DNA of 64,000 nt from Asterias amurensis (lineage: Eukaryota > Echinodermata > Asteroidea > Forcipulatida > Asteriidae): NCBI RefSeq assembly GCF_032118995.1, contig NC_092648.1, positions 16,334,450 through 16,398,449 of the forward strand. Direction: 5' to 3'. The notes beneath the pieces are model-generated. The model ran no database searches, was not told the origin of the DNA, and saw only the letters and a list, made by a program, of their open reading frames with translations. Numbering within the stretch: the first letter of the stretch is position 1; each line of letters opens with the position of its first letter. The position numbers and the translations under genes were made by a program. Shown here one piece after another: positions 1 through 12,046 of this stretch.

Positions 1-384
1 TGTTTTCCCTTTTCTGTTTTGTTCTCGATCTCTAAAAGGTATAGTGAATATTAAATCCCATTCACGCAAGGTTACCCAGCTGCGCTTACTGTCATTCTGT
101 AAAATAGGAAACAACTGTGGACTTTGACACTAATGTTTGCGACCGGGCATGCTGGCATAATGAACTTCATAAATTTCTAGGCCTCAGCAAGACATGCATT
201 CTCACTACATTCTTTACTTTGGGAGGCACAGGGGGCGAGGGAGATGGGCTAGATAGAGAGCATAAAGTCAAGGAGAGAAACTACGGATGTGGTTTTTATG
301 TGAAGCAGTTTGCTCCGCGAGTACAATCTGAATGCTTTACACTGCGAATGTGTACCACCGCGGCAAATACTGTGACATTACAGA

Positions 385-397
385 GGGGGGGGGGGGG
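385..397 (+). repeat. G13 homopolymer
   Basis: Thirteen consecutive G. Confidence 0.9.
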
Positions 398-2822
398 CTT
401 TAAGGACGATCTGGGGGCCAAATTGATTGCTTTGGATCCATCATCAGAGCTTGGCTGTATGGATCTGGAATAGAGTGTGGACAGGTAGAAGTTGCTACGC
501 TGCTTCTCTATCCACTATTTTCATATGATGATAGTCCTGTCCCGTTATGCCACAGAGTTGAGTCCTAATATTAGTAGTTACGAAAATAAAACGGTCAATA
601 TAACGGATTGCTATGGGGTCTCAAACTCAAGACTTGTTTCGGCAAACTTTCCCCTAATTGTGATAAATTGGCATTTTAAAACACGATTATCCATATACCA
701 CGTAGGACTCCCTACAGGTCTGTTATGTTCACCCTTTTCTCAAAAACGTGTCGAATAATGAAGCTGAAACTTCTACATGTAAATTATATTACATACATCT
801 TCATTCACAGTGAGTAGTGATTCATGTCATGGCCAAAAACTTTATCTACAAAAGGTATCGAAACCCTAACGCAGATTCTGGGTTGCAATTATCAGGCTAT
901 GTTCGCAATACGTATAATATAACGTTCGTTTACATTACAACAAGAATACGGTTATAGAATAAAAACAAAATTAAACGAATCAAATGAGCAATTGCTCTGC
1001 ATAATAGCGAAGAACATCTGTTCCACTGTTTTGCTGTACTCCTAGCAATAAATTACGAGGTCCTCGTAAACATGTGTCTTCTGACCTGAAACGTTGGGGT
1101 TATGCAAATGTAGGCTTTTATTTTAGTTATATATCCAGCTATAATAACAAGTGAATTTGCATGTCCTTCGTGTTGTCTCAGCCTAATTTCCTAAACATCA
1201 TAAATCACAAAAATATTTATGACTTTGGACGTGACTCCTAAATGAATGGTGTTTATTGCTTTGTTTACGCTTCAGTTCGTCCTCGATCCTACATTTTGAG
1301 ATATATAATAATTAGACGTGCCCCGATCTGTGTGTTATCTCTACCCGTATTATCAATCATACCATTCCTCTGGAAAAGTCCATTGGAAATTTCCATTAAA
1401 AAAGACCGAGTAAGGGTTAAGACCAGTCAAAGAACCTTTAATTGATAAAAATGCATTTCAGTTGGTTACAGCCGAAACGTTTTGTCGAAATGTTTATAAA
1501 CTGGCGCATGATAATCTATCACAACCTCGAAGTGTCTGATGTTTTGATCGGATGTGAATATATATGGCGCAATGCAGCAGAAGGCTTGCGCTAATCACAT
1601 TGATTTCGCTCGAGTTTACCCTTGGGGGTCGAGGTGGCGATGGCATATGATGTGTTAATGTCTTCAGTATTAAGGAAGCAAATAGAGCAAAATACTAATA
1701 AGCCAGTGATATTTTACTCCTTCTTGACCTCTAAAGCAGCCTCTGTTTATTCACCTGAGGATCAGAGACACCCTCCACGCAGGACCTTTTTGGTACATGG
1801 ACTCAAAGCCCCACACTCAACAACAATTTGGACCCACCTCGAGGGAATTCAAAAAAAAGAGGATGCGCTCCAGCTTTCAGCTCACTGAAAATAGCCCCGA
1901 AAAAATCAATGGAACGTTTTTTCGATTGTTAAAACGTTGTCTTTGCAGCTGCGTTTTGTGGGTTAGAATGGCTTGACCCTAATTGAGATGCAAGGTGGGA
2001 TATCTGACATGTAAATTGAACACATTGCCCTATTTATAGAGTGCTGTTCAACTCCGCCATGTTTGATTTTGCTCTTGTTCGCTCCTTCTGTATACATCCA
2101 CGCCAATCTGTATACATCATTGATGTTGTGAGTGTCATCACACAGATATTTAAAACTGTTTCACACAAAATTAACTCACTGAAGGTGAAGCGAGTATTAT
2201 ACGAAATATTGCAGTCTGTTTCCTGTATGCAAAGGAGAGCAGCCGCCATTTTGAATCATGAACTTGGGTTGCAGTTTCAATGCAAGAATTAATTTTTATT
2301 TTACAACAATACAACGGGACTGTCTCGTACAATCGGCACTGTATACCATTCACTTTTTTGAAACTAAAAACATTATAACGTTAAATATTTACAACAAATG
2401 CTTCAAATTGTGTTTGTTTTACTGGTGTGCTTATTTAACCAAAGTGTTCATGAACGACTGAGATAAAACGCTCCATTACTCAACAACCACCCACGACACC
2501 TCGAAGAAATCCATCCACCTTGATTACTCCAAGGTTCTTTAAGTTTTAGTTTCTTGATTGGATGGATGGAGCGAAAACTCCCCAGACACGAAGATCATTC
2601 TCAAGAAAAATAACAGACCGGCCACTGAGGGCGCATAATAATCTGCTTCACCGTGATTTTTTTACACTAAGCCCAAGCGAAGAACCATTACCTCGGTGTG
2701 AAATTTGTCGCGGTTGCATTATTATATTGACAGAGAGGACAATCTTATACAATACCATAGTGCATTGATGATACACCACGCAGTCACTTGAAACCTTCAG
2801 GGTATATGAGGGATTTTACTGA

Positions 2823-2837
2823 GGGGGGGGGGGGGGG
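2823..2837 (+). repeat. G15 homopolymer
   Basis: Fifteen consecutive G. Confidence 0.9.
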
Positions 2838-4320
2838 CGATGGAAGGGATTCGGGAAGTTGCTGTGGGGTATATCTTGATATGTAGGGAGATTAATTTGT
2901 GATCATCTTATAAAAGTGTGTCCAGTTCTTCGGAGTTGGTTGTATAGCCTCAAGATGGTGAACTGAGTTTCCTGATATCGAATTTCATAGAGTGGGGATG
3001 AAGGCACTCTGTCACAAAGTAACATGTTATTTTGTTACATGTTGTTGTGATTCTATGATTAATTGGTCTGAAAGGAAAAGGTTTTTGCTGTAGTTAAACA
3101 TGTTTCTTTTTACAACGTCAAGAGTTTACAATGGAACACTTTGTTGCTATTACCGTCGACATTCCGCTCGATTGGTTAATCCATTGGCTGATTGACACCA
3201 ACGTGTAAATTTAAAAAAGCATTAATTATGAGACCCACTTATAATGATTTGAGGCATCGCATAGTGAGGTATCAATACTCGGTTTGCTGAAACACCATGT
3301 GTGTATCTAATCGCCAGGTATAAAGTTTGCTCTTTAGAGAACTGTCTTTCTAAATATTCAACATACCGCGGAGTAGATTTATCGCCCCCCCCACACTTAA
3401 TACTTGTTACCATGGTTATGAAACATGATTAGGCCTAAAAGTTCACCGTGCACTTGATGTAATAATTTGTCAGGCCGTTTTCATGCTACTCCATTCAGTG
3501 AAACTAAGTAAAAGTAAAAATAACCAGTATGTTCACATGGTTTCAATCTGTACATCGCATACCATAAATATTGAAGGAGCCAATGAAAACATAGGCATGC
3601 TCCAAATGAGAATTCATCTAGCCTAAAATGTTCGGGGATTTGTGCAGTAAGACCCGAGGAGCAGTTTTTTGCACAGCGATGACAGAGATATCAAATCCTC
3701 AGAGTGTATCGAGTTGTCGTTTACTAAATCATCATTATGGTGCACTTCACCTGTGAGGGGGAGGGTAGAGTTGGGCGGGGGTGTTATTCCAGCATACACT
3801 GTCGTTCTAACTGGGCGCATGTACTTTAATCTGTATTAATTATACTCCTCTCTAAAACTCTTTAGATATGCATGCATTATTAAGCTCTAAGCGATAGCTT
3901 GGAACTGCTGCAAGACACGGTCTGACAGTCACGGATTGTTTTAGCATGATGCGTAAATTCAAGATGAAGGCGAGCTCATAAGCGCATTATGTATAAAAAA
4001 AATAGTCTTTTGAAATCTTATAATAAGCAAAATTGTGCACGTCTAAATACAAAAACCTTGAGACTGTGTTCGAGTTAACTGCACTTGAGGAATAATAGCC
4101 CCTGGCAAGGGGTTATTGAGACTGAATGACTTTAATCCCTTCTTTAAAGTATCATCTTAAATAGGCTTTTGCCGATGTTTCCGGGTGAATGTTTTGCTAA
4201 AATCGTGTTCAGCACGTCCAACATTCTTCAATCATAAGCAGACGCCATAAGCAACACGTGGGTATAGCATGATACTCCTGTATACATAAATATATTGAGG
4301 AATCATGTGGTTAAACTTAC

Positions 4321-4554
4321 CCTTCGCAGCCTGAATCTTTTAAAACGGTACGACTGATTTGAAAAGTCAGTCGCCTTGATATTTGTATCATCCAAGTTAG
4401 TGTCCTCTGGCATAGTAACGTGTTCTTGGTCCATAAAGTCCCATGTACCATGTGTTCCCAAACTGCGATCGTACAATGCGTATAGACGCCACACAATGCT
4501 GTCTACTGAAGATAGCAAAATTGACTGATGAACTACTGCCTTTACTGACACGTA
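4321..4554 (-). CDS. Candidate isolated internal coding exon, 78 codons
   Basis: On the minus strand an acceptor (TTCAACATTACAG) precedes 234 nt with no stop in one frame, ending at a consensus donor (CGAAGG|GTAAGT). The length is a multiple of three, so it would be a phase-0 symmetric exon. It reads YVSVKAVVHQ, then WRLYALYDRS, FMDQEHVTMPEDTNLDD and FKRFRLRR, a balanced protein-like composition. A second frame overlaps for part of its length, so coding status is not certain. No partner exons were found nearby and no family is recognised; it could be a remnant of a gene or repeat. Confidence 0.27.
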
Positions 4555-5159
4555 CTGTAATGTTGAAGAGAGCTCTATACTGTCTACGATGGATGTTCTT
4601 CAAGTCTGCATGGTCAGATGTGACACCGTATGCTTCTGTCAACTAGACCAGACAGGCATCATTTGAGGAAGATGCACATTGATCATGTGTGTGGACAGTT
4701 GACAATCCACGAACATTATCCTCAAATTATAGGTAACCAGTGTAGAATATATGGGACGAGGACGCGTGTGTTATAACGAGTTCTCAACCCAGCATCGAAT
4801 GTGCACATAATAAATGTAATCACTACATGACATGCGCTTGTCGTAGACAACGAGTCACATTAGGTCATCAACATTCTATTCTGACAATTGTTGCAGGGCG
4901 CATCAGAATAAAAAATAAAATTTAACTATATGAGCCCCGTGTCTCGTATCGTGATTGGTTTCACAGATTGTATTTCTGACACTAATGTCACTAATAGACT
5001 ATGTCGTTCCACGTGGACACAGATTTAGCGTGAATAATGAATCGGCAATCAAGAACACACCCAGGGAGTTATCAATGGGGTATGTTGAACACATATATTC
5101 ACAAATCTTTACATACCGTAATTCATCCTTTGAATTTAGGTTTGTAAAATACTCTAAAA

Positions 5160-5395
5160 ACATTCGGGGTCAGAATACACCAAAACCCGGGTGGGGCCTG
5201 ACACATTATGGGTAGATCTGAGTCAATTGATCCAGAAACGGGTCAAACTGACGCACAGGGTCAAACTGACGCACAGGATCTGAGTTAAAATTCCATAATA
5301 TTTTGACTAGTTTCCAGGTTAGGTTAGCCTGACTCAGAAATGGGTCAGGCTCTGGGAACCATAGCCGGGTCAATACTGACCCGGGATGATCAATA
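5160..5395. repeat. GACCCGGG-ended dispersed repeat, copy 1
   Basis: Rich in GGGTCAAACTGACGCACAG (two tandem copies at about 5240-5277), CCTGACTCAGAAATGGGTCA and a right end ACTGACCCGGGA. The same motif order recurs at 9630-9812 and 17640-17815. Confidence 0.65.
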
Positions 5396-5407
5396 ACGTA
5401 ACACAAT

Positions 5408-5520
5408 GTAGTTCTCTTCAGCGGGATGGCGTGGTTATAGGAACCGATCGTGTAACAACTCGACGTTTCGAGCGGTATATTCGGACCGTCTTCAGGGGGA
5501 AAGCCAAGAGAGACAACTAC
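5408..5520. mobile_element. Relative of the CGACGTTTCG-core element
   Basis: The core AACTCGACGTTTCGAGCGG and CCGTCTTCAGGGGGA is flanked by approximate inverted ends GTAGTTCTCTT and AAGAGAGACAACTAC. The end sequences differ from those at 51401, so only the core is shared. Confidence 0.5.
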
Positions 5521-6045
5521 GTTTCTAGATTAATTTCTTAAGCTTTGAATCTTACATAAAAATTCACAGAAATCAATATGTTGCCACGTTTGAAATAACA
5601 CTCTAATTTTGAAATTGTGACTTTAACAGACGGTCATTAAACTGCCAGACTACGTATATGTTTCCTTCCAGCCTCGCTTTAGTTTCATCAGTAGATTTGA
5701 ATGAATAGATGACGTCATCTTCAAGCTATCTCGGTCTGATTTTAGCGGCCTTCGGCTATCTAGGGGCGTTGCCAAGGGGCTCCCTATATTTTTCAACGCA
5801 CATTAAAGTAGCAAACACAGACACACTCGCTTATTCATGGCTCCATTAGTTTATCAGCATCGAATACACTGAGAAGGCATCAAATAGTTTCTTAATGTCA
5901 AGTTATGTAGAATGCTCAGTTGGATGCCGGTTTGGACCAGCATGGAGCATTACCTAGAGTTACTGTTCACTTTACTATAAATAAAGACCACGCTCTTTAG
6001 GGAGTTGTTTCTTCTATATATTTATGGAGCATACCTTGACTGTCT

Positions 6046-6419
6046 TTAAAGCCATTGGACCCTTTCGGTAAACAGTGTTGTCCAAGGCCCACACTTTGTG
6101 TACCACAACTTCCATATCAAATAACAAACCTGTGAAAATTTAGGCTCAATCGGTCATCGGAGTCGGGAGAAAACAACGGAAAAACGCACCCTTGTTTCCG
6201 CGCGTTTCGCCGTGTCATGACATGTGTTTAAAATAAATCCGTAATTCTCGTTAACGAGAATTTATATTGTTTTGCTGTTTTCTCAAAAAGTAAAGCATTT
6301 CATGGAATAATATTTCATGAGAAGTCTTTCACCATTGCCTTCTGTAAACCCTGTAAGTTATTTGTAAATCTGTGAACTTTTATTTTTTTTTCTGAACCGA
6401 AAGGGTCCAATGGCTTTAA
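6046..6419. mobile_element. Foldback/MITE-type element, TTAAAGCCATTGGACCC ends
   Basis: Left end TTAAAGCCATTGGACCCTTT is mirrored by AAAGGGTCCAATGGCTTTAA on the right. The interior shares with the GGCACTGGACAC family the motif AACAAACCTGTGAAAATTT. It abuts the next element at 6415, sharing the TTTAA. Confidence 0.75.
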
Positions 6420-6812
6420 GGCACTGCACACTATTAGTAGTTACTGGAAATTATTGTTAGCTAAAAACTTACCTGGTAAGGAGTAATGGAGAGTGATAGT
6501 ATAAAACTTGTGAGAACTGGCTCCCTCTGAATTACACGTAGTTTTTAGAAAAAAGTAGTTTCTCACTAAAATGTTTGAATTTGATTTCGAGATCTCAGAA
6601 TTAGATTTTGAGGTCCAGAAATCAAGCATGAAAGCACACAACTTTGTGTGACAAGAACGTTTTTTTTTCTTCTTACATTATTCTCTCCCAACTTTGACGA
6701 CGACCAGTTGAGTTCAAATTTTAACAGCTTTGTTTATATTTGGTGCATGTTGAGAAATACTAAGTGAGAAGACTGGTCTTTGACAATAACCAATAGTGTA
6801 TACTGTCTTTAA
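6415..6812. mobile_element. Copy 1 of the 370-bp TTAAAGGCACTGGACAC foldback family
   Basis: Diverged copy, forward orientation (TTTAAGGCACTGCACAC at left, GTATACTGTCTTTAA at right). Contains the family landmarks GCTCCCTCTGAA, ATTTGATTTCGAGA and AGACTGGTCTTTGACAA. About 398 bp. Confidence 0.85.
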
Positions 6813-7146
6813 AGAACCCATCACCTGCAATGCACTTTTTTTTTTTCAATATCCCATTATTGGATCTCAAGAAGCGGAAGTTATAAGTGATCCGTCTGGC
6901 GAACATTCAGCATTTCTTTTTGTTTTTACAGAGTGACTCTCCAACAGAATAGAAGTCACTGAATATCAGGTTCTGGCATGGATTTGTTTTTATAGACGAC
7001 TGGCAGTTAAATGCACGATAGTTCCACAGAAGATGGAGAGATGATCTAAGTACATAGGGGCATTGCTTGGCAACAGACGGCGCAGGATAGAGTGAAATGG
7101 AGAATTAGTGAAGCGGCTTTCCTCCTGCAGTGGAGTAAAACAGGGT

Positions 7147-7177
<31 letters not shown>

Positions 7178-8439
7178 GTTAAAATTCCTTTGCAGGATTT
7201 GTGAGCCGAACCAAAATGCTGTATTCTATTTTTGTTTCAAGATCACGAGCGAGCTAAACTTGCGAAAGGCTTGGCGGGAATTTTCAAAATTTAAAATAAA
7301 CAAGTGAATTATTCTTTATAAAGAGTGTAACTATTTTGCCCGTGCTGGGAAACAGATTAAACAAGTGTTTTTTCAAAATAATTTGAAATCTTCAACACGG
7401 TCTACAAAAACTTGACAACCGAGTACTTATAACCAATTTGCACAATACGCTGTTCCATCTCTTGATGCTTTAGAATGGAAACTGCTACAAATTAATAATT
7501 TGTTTGGCGTGGCCAATTAAACAGCGGTGCGTGTCGGTGTTCATTAATTACTAACTTGGAAAGTAAAGCCTCAAAGTTAATTTCCATTTTGATCTGCCGC
7601 AACATCCTGCAATGTGTTGGGAGGTAGCGATATGTACGTCAACAGGTAACCAAGACACTAATTATCACCACGAAAGAGAATTTAGTAATTAGAAGACTAT
7701 TTATTATATAATTAACATATAAATTAGTAACTGATAACCACTGAGACCTCAATGCAGTCAGATCAGACTAAAACTAATATCCCGTCAGCGAATGGCAATT
7801 AATGAGTCGGGTTGTAACAAGTGAGATTGAGTATACTTTTTCAATGTCACCATCGTTATCTCTGCTATGAATAAGGGGAATTATTCTTTCTTCTTGGGAG
7901 CGAAGGTGATGGGAGGTGTAGGAATTTTTTTCTAGCAATTTTTTTTTTTAATTATCAATTAATTACATGTTTATACTCACGGTGGTGGTAAAAGACGTTG
8001 ATCTAAAACACGAATAGTAAATTTTGATTTAAATATTCTGCATGAAAATGCCAACATACTTTTTATTTTACATCCACACCAAAAACATCATTTTGGTTTA
8101 CTGCATATTCGAGGTAACAACCGATCACTGGCCATACAGTGCTAAATTCTACACTTTGAGGCAAGTTTTTTTCAACAAGACAACTTTAGTTTTTAAATAT
8201 TTCCATACCGAATACAATATGTCACATTCTACATCTGGAAAAACAACAATATTTGCGTTGATGGGTCATTGCTATAATTGAAAATTTAAACTGAATATTT
8301 CATAATTTAAATTTATATTTTCTTATTTTGACTGTGTCCTATGCGTGCACGTAACATCATGATCACCTGTTGCGCTAATGTATTCGTGTCTGGAGTTGAA
8401 TACTTATATCATGGTGTGCATCTATACTTGACACACAAC
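6813..8439. other. Intergenic, no gene seen
   Basis: Unique AT-rich DNA with one (ACAG)8 microsatellite at 7147. Nothing else supported. Confidence 0.5.
7147..7178 (+). repeat. (ACAG)8 microsatellite
   Basis: Eight uninterrupted ACAG units. Confidence 0.95.
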
Positions 8440-8862
8440 GTGTATGGTGCTTCTAGCTGGAATATTATGAATTCATAGCACGACGCTTGGCAAAGCCTTT
8501 TACACCTACATCAGCAGGGCAAACTGGGCCCAATGCAGCTATTAGGCACAATCAAATTATGCTTGCCTGAATTTGGTACATTCATGCTTGCCCGAATAAG
8601 TCCTATATGGGAACCTACCCAAACTCTCAGCAAACATCAGACTGAGAAGGATGCGTTTTGCTGGCCACTGCTACAGGAGCAAAGATGAACCAGTGCCCAA
8701 TATTGTTCTGTGGACCCCTAATAAGCATGGGAGGGAGGAAACCTGGTAGACCGGCACTAACTTACACTGACATTCTCAAAATTCTTAAATCAGCAGATTT
8801 CAAGTCAGCAATGGCGGACAGAGAGGCTTGGGGAACCATCGTGATTCGAGGACATCACTCGA
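8440..8862 (+). mobile_element. LINE fragment, 3' end of reverse-transcriptase ORF
   Basis: Translated in three frames, this stretch shows the C-terminal tail typical of some non-LTR retrotransposon ORF2 proteins: RMRFAGHCYRSKDEP (about 8648-8695), then GRRKPGRPALTYTDIL (8728-8775) and AMADREAWG (8808-8835). Frame changes occur between these pieces, so it is a decayed 5'-truncated copy with no catalytic domain. It ends at the foldback element starting at 8863. Family assignment (RTE/L2-like) is from memory of the motif. Confidence 0.6.
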
Positions 8863-9343
8863 CTTAAAGTCACCTGGAAGTGGTATTTTTTCAAAATAAA
8901 ACTTTTGTCACTAATCTATGTGTTTTGATGAGTGGAATGTGAATAAACAGTTAACTAAGGTTTAAAAAAATCAGTTCTTATGTTATTTACGATTTGAAGA
9001 GTAGACCCCGACCCGAGAGGGCGCTGTTCGTGACGTCAATCGAGGCAGACTTTGCCTGTAATGCGTAGAGTAAACACAATTGCAAAGTACATGTACGGAC
9101 CAAGTCGTGAGTTTGTACGTTTCAAAAAAATAAAAAATTGGTTTTTTTTCCGGCAATGCCGACCAGGTGTATTGCTGCTGAATGCAGAAAAACACTTTTT
9201 GAAATGTACCAACTCACGACTTGGACGTACATGTACTTTGCTCGTGTGTTTACTATACGCATTGCAGGCAAAGTCTGCCTCGATTGACGTCACAAAAGGG
9301 GTAGGCGGAGTCAGCCCCCAATTCTATTTCCAGTGACTTTAAG
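8863..9343. mobile_element. Foldback/MITE-type element, 481 bp, TTAAAGTCACCTGGAA ends
   Basis: Ends are CTTAAAGTCACCTGGAA and TTCCAGTGACTTTAAG, near-perfect inverted repeats. Internal arms around GACGTCAATCGAGGCAGACT (near 9034) and its complement (near 9275) and the AGTAAACAC/GTGTTTACT pair extend the palindrome through most of the element. No coding capacity. Confidence 0.75.
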
Positions 9344-9629
9344 TAAGGTAGCCGGCCACCCCGCCGGTCTGCCTGCCACTGGTAGTTTGGTTTTCTTCTT
9401 TCTGCATGCCATTAAGCCTAATTAGACCATTCGTAAAAACATTAATGTGTGGCCCAATTTCATAAATCTGTATAAGCAACAAAGCTTGCTTATGTATATC
9501 AGAAAAAGTATTGCTGATCAGCAATAAGTTGATCAAAATCTGTCAATGTGATTGAAATGTAAATTTTCTGCCATCACTGTGTACTGTACATGGTGTCTAC
9601 ACTTTAAAACATTCTAAATACATTCTTAA

Positions 9630-9812
9630 ATCTCCTGGGTCAGAATTGACTTGAATTCCTGATCCCCAAGGTGCCTGAACCATTTCTGGGTTAGCCTGAC
9701 ACAGAAAGTGGTCAAAAATGGGATCTTAACTCGGATTCGGTGGCAGTTCGACCCATTTCTTGGTCATTGGACAGAGATTCCGGCTCATGCTGACCCAGAT
9801 GGTCAGGCCCCC
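9630..9812. repeat. GACCCGGG-type dispersed repeat, copy 2
   Basis: Starts CTCCTGGGTCAGAATTGACT and contains GGTTAGCCTGACACAGAAA, then CATGCTGACCCAGA. Orientation appears opposite to copy 1. Confidence 0.6.
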
Positions 9813-9838
9813 AATGAAACCAATTGAGTGCCAATATC

Positions 9839-10208
9839 TTAAAGGCAGTGGACACTATTGGTAATTGTCAAAGACTAGCCTCAACATTATGCATAAAATA
9901 TCAAACCTGTGAAAATTTGAGCTCAATCGATCATCGAACTTGCGAGATAATAATGAAAGAAAAAACACCCTTGTCACATGAAGTTCTGTGCGTTTAGATG
10001 GTTGATTTCGAGACCTCAAGTTCTAAACTTGAGGTCTTGAAATCAAATTCGTGGAAAATTACTTCTTTCTCGAAAACTATAGCACTTCAGAGGGAGCTGT
10101 TTCTCACAAGGTTTTATACCATCAACCTCTCCCCATTACTCGTCACCAAGAAAGTTTTTATGCTAATAATTATTTTGAGTAAATACCAATAGTGTCCACT
10201 GCCTTTAA
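9839..10208. mobile_element. Copy 2 of the GGCACTGGACAC foldback family (reverse)
   Basis: Starts TTAAAGGCAGTGGACACTAT and ends GTGTCCACTGCCTTTAA. The order of internal landmarks (AAACCTGTGAAAATTTGAGC before GATTTCGAGACCTCAA before CAGAGGGAGC) is the reverse of copy 1. Confidence 0.9.
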
Positions 10209-10753
10209 CTTATATAATTGTATATTGTTATGCAGGTGTAGAAAACTTAAGACAAACAATTAAAATCGTGCGTTGTGCTCCAATACAAAAACAATGCAAA
10301 ACAATTGTGACACACATGCACTAACTGTTTGTTTAAACAGTTATCTTACAGGCCATGTAAATTAACATGAGGCAATACAATGCATGTCCTTAAAGGTCTG
10401 CCAAGAAGATAATCAAGGAGTAATTTATTGCAAATCAAGAAGGATGGAGATTGATGCATTCCTCATCCCACACCCATCGCTATAGTAGAATACAACAAAT
10501 AAACTGTGATGCTGTGAAGATGCTGTCTCCACATATAGCAGCGTATACAATGATCGATAATAATAAAATATGCGTATAGTGTGTTGAGATTGTGTGCAGC
10601 AGTAATCAACCACAGCATCTACGCCTGGGGCATTCCCAACATCTTAGACGGTGGAGAGAACGAGAACCTTCCTTGCATAAACAGGTAACATGGGCAAGGA
10701 GAAAAAGGTACATTGTGCCAGTTTTATGTTATTTTTTTTCAGCACGAGCCATA

Positions 10754-10907
10754 GGGTGCGTTCGTTTAGCCTCCCCGGGTCGACCCCGGTGTGTGGCGGT
10801 TTTTTTTTCTAGGACGAACGTGGGTTATTATCTGCACACGCTCGTCCTGGAAGAAAAAAACCCGCCACACACCGAGGTCGACCCAGGGAAGCTAAACGAA
10901 CGCACCC
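10754..10907. mobile_element. 154-bp hairpin MITE, GGGTGCGTTCGTTTAGC ends
   Basis: Ends GGGTGCGTTCGTTTAGC and GCTAAACGAACGCACCC are perfect inverted repeats. The inner arms (GGGTCGACCCCGGTGTGTGG with its near-complement) carry the palindrome almost to the centre. Confidence 0.85.
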
Positions 10908-11302
10908 ATTATGCCATATGACGCGATAAGAACGCGGGGTCATGCGTCGGTGCGTCATATTAGTTAGCACAAAAACCCACAAACACCAAATGTCATTCCC
11001 GTCTGAAGACAAACATAAACCTTCATTTCAGTCCAGAATCGAGCCTGTTCCCTTTTTGGAACGATCCTTCATAATGCTTGGAGCAACATGAAGTATGCAT
11101 GATGCCATTGCAATCTATAATGCACACCAATGTGATTGACTGTAGTGATACCGCAGTGTGCTAAAAAGCCTTGTTTTGTCGAGACATTGCTTCGTAGTAT
11201 CATGCAAACTACTATGGATGAAATCATACAATCTGAATGTTTAAAACCAGTTCCTTGACCCCTATTGGTCAATTTCACGTAAAAGGGTGACGTACGTACG
11301 CC

Positions 11303-11678
11303 TTAAAGATGCTATGTCAGATTTTTGGCCGATTTGACCCCAAAACTTTGATTTAAAATTCAATAGGTATTTTGATGGGGGTCGAGAAAGTTACAAGCTT
11401 TCATTTGAGCCATTGCTCGAAAAAGTCCGCCAATTATTAGTAGCAGTGAAATAAAGTGCTCAAAATTAGTTTTTTGTCGGCATCCCGACAATATACCACG
11501 TGACCAATTCTTATGTGTTTTATAAGAAACGTTTTAATTTTTTGTCATGGTTCCTGACCATTAAAAGTAAAAGTTAAACTTTTTTCGTTAGAGCGGGTGA
11601 TACTCTTTGAAATACCATTCACTCAAACAAATATATTTTTTAATGTTTGGGGCAAAAAATCTGTCATAGCATCTTTAA
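11303..11678. mobile_element. Foldback/MITE-type element, TTAAAGATGCTATG ends
   Basis: Left end TTAAAGATGCTATGTCAGAT; right end ATCTGTCATAGCATCTTTAA. The interior includes a TTTTTGTCGGCATCCCGACAA hairpin-like centre. It shares its right TTTAA with the next element. Confidence 0.75.
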
Positions 11679-12046
11679 AGGCACTGGACACTATTGGTAA
11701 TTACTCAAAATAATTATTAGCGTAAAACCTTACTTGGTAACGAATAATGCGGAGAGGTTGACAGTAAACAACGTTGTGAGAAACGGCTCCCTCTGAAGTT
11801 ACGTAGTTTTCGAGAAAGAAGTAATTTTCAGCGAGTTTGATTTCGAGACCTCAGATTTAGAATTTGAGGTGTCAAAATCAAGCATCTGAAAGCCATAACT
11901 TCGTGTGACAAGGTGTTTTTGCCATTATTACCTCGCAACTTCCACGACCAATTGAGCTCAAATTTTCACAGGTTTGTTGTTTTATGTATATGTTGAGATA
12001 CACAAGTGAGAAGACTGGTCTTTGACATTGTGTCCAGGGTCTTTAA
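11674..12046. mobile_element. Copy 3 of the GGCACTGGACAC foldback family (forward)
   Basis: TTTAAAGGCACTGGACACTA at left and GTGTCCAGGGTCTTTAA at right, with all internal family landmarks in forward order. Confidence 0.9.

Larger units (their letters stand above)
1..4320. other. AT-rich stretch without a supported gene
   Basis: No convincing exon, tRNA or named repeat. Holds two poly-G tracts. Short open frames here lack splice sites, homology or codon structure. Confidence 0.5.

Noticed and set aside
117-473. 118-codon frame at the left edge
   Set aside because: Runs through a G13 homopolymer, starts on a non-ATG codon and resembles no protein.
3623-3820. Minus-strand open frame with a strong polypyrimidine acceptor before GTGAAGTGCACC
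   Set aside because: Its phase does not match the exon candidate at 4321-4554, no donor or partner exon was found, and there is no homology I recognise.
10592-11012. Open frames containing VRLAS.GRPRCVA on both strands
   Set aside because: They are the two arms of the hairpin MITE at 10754-10907 read in each direction.
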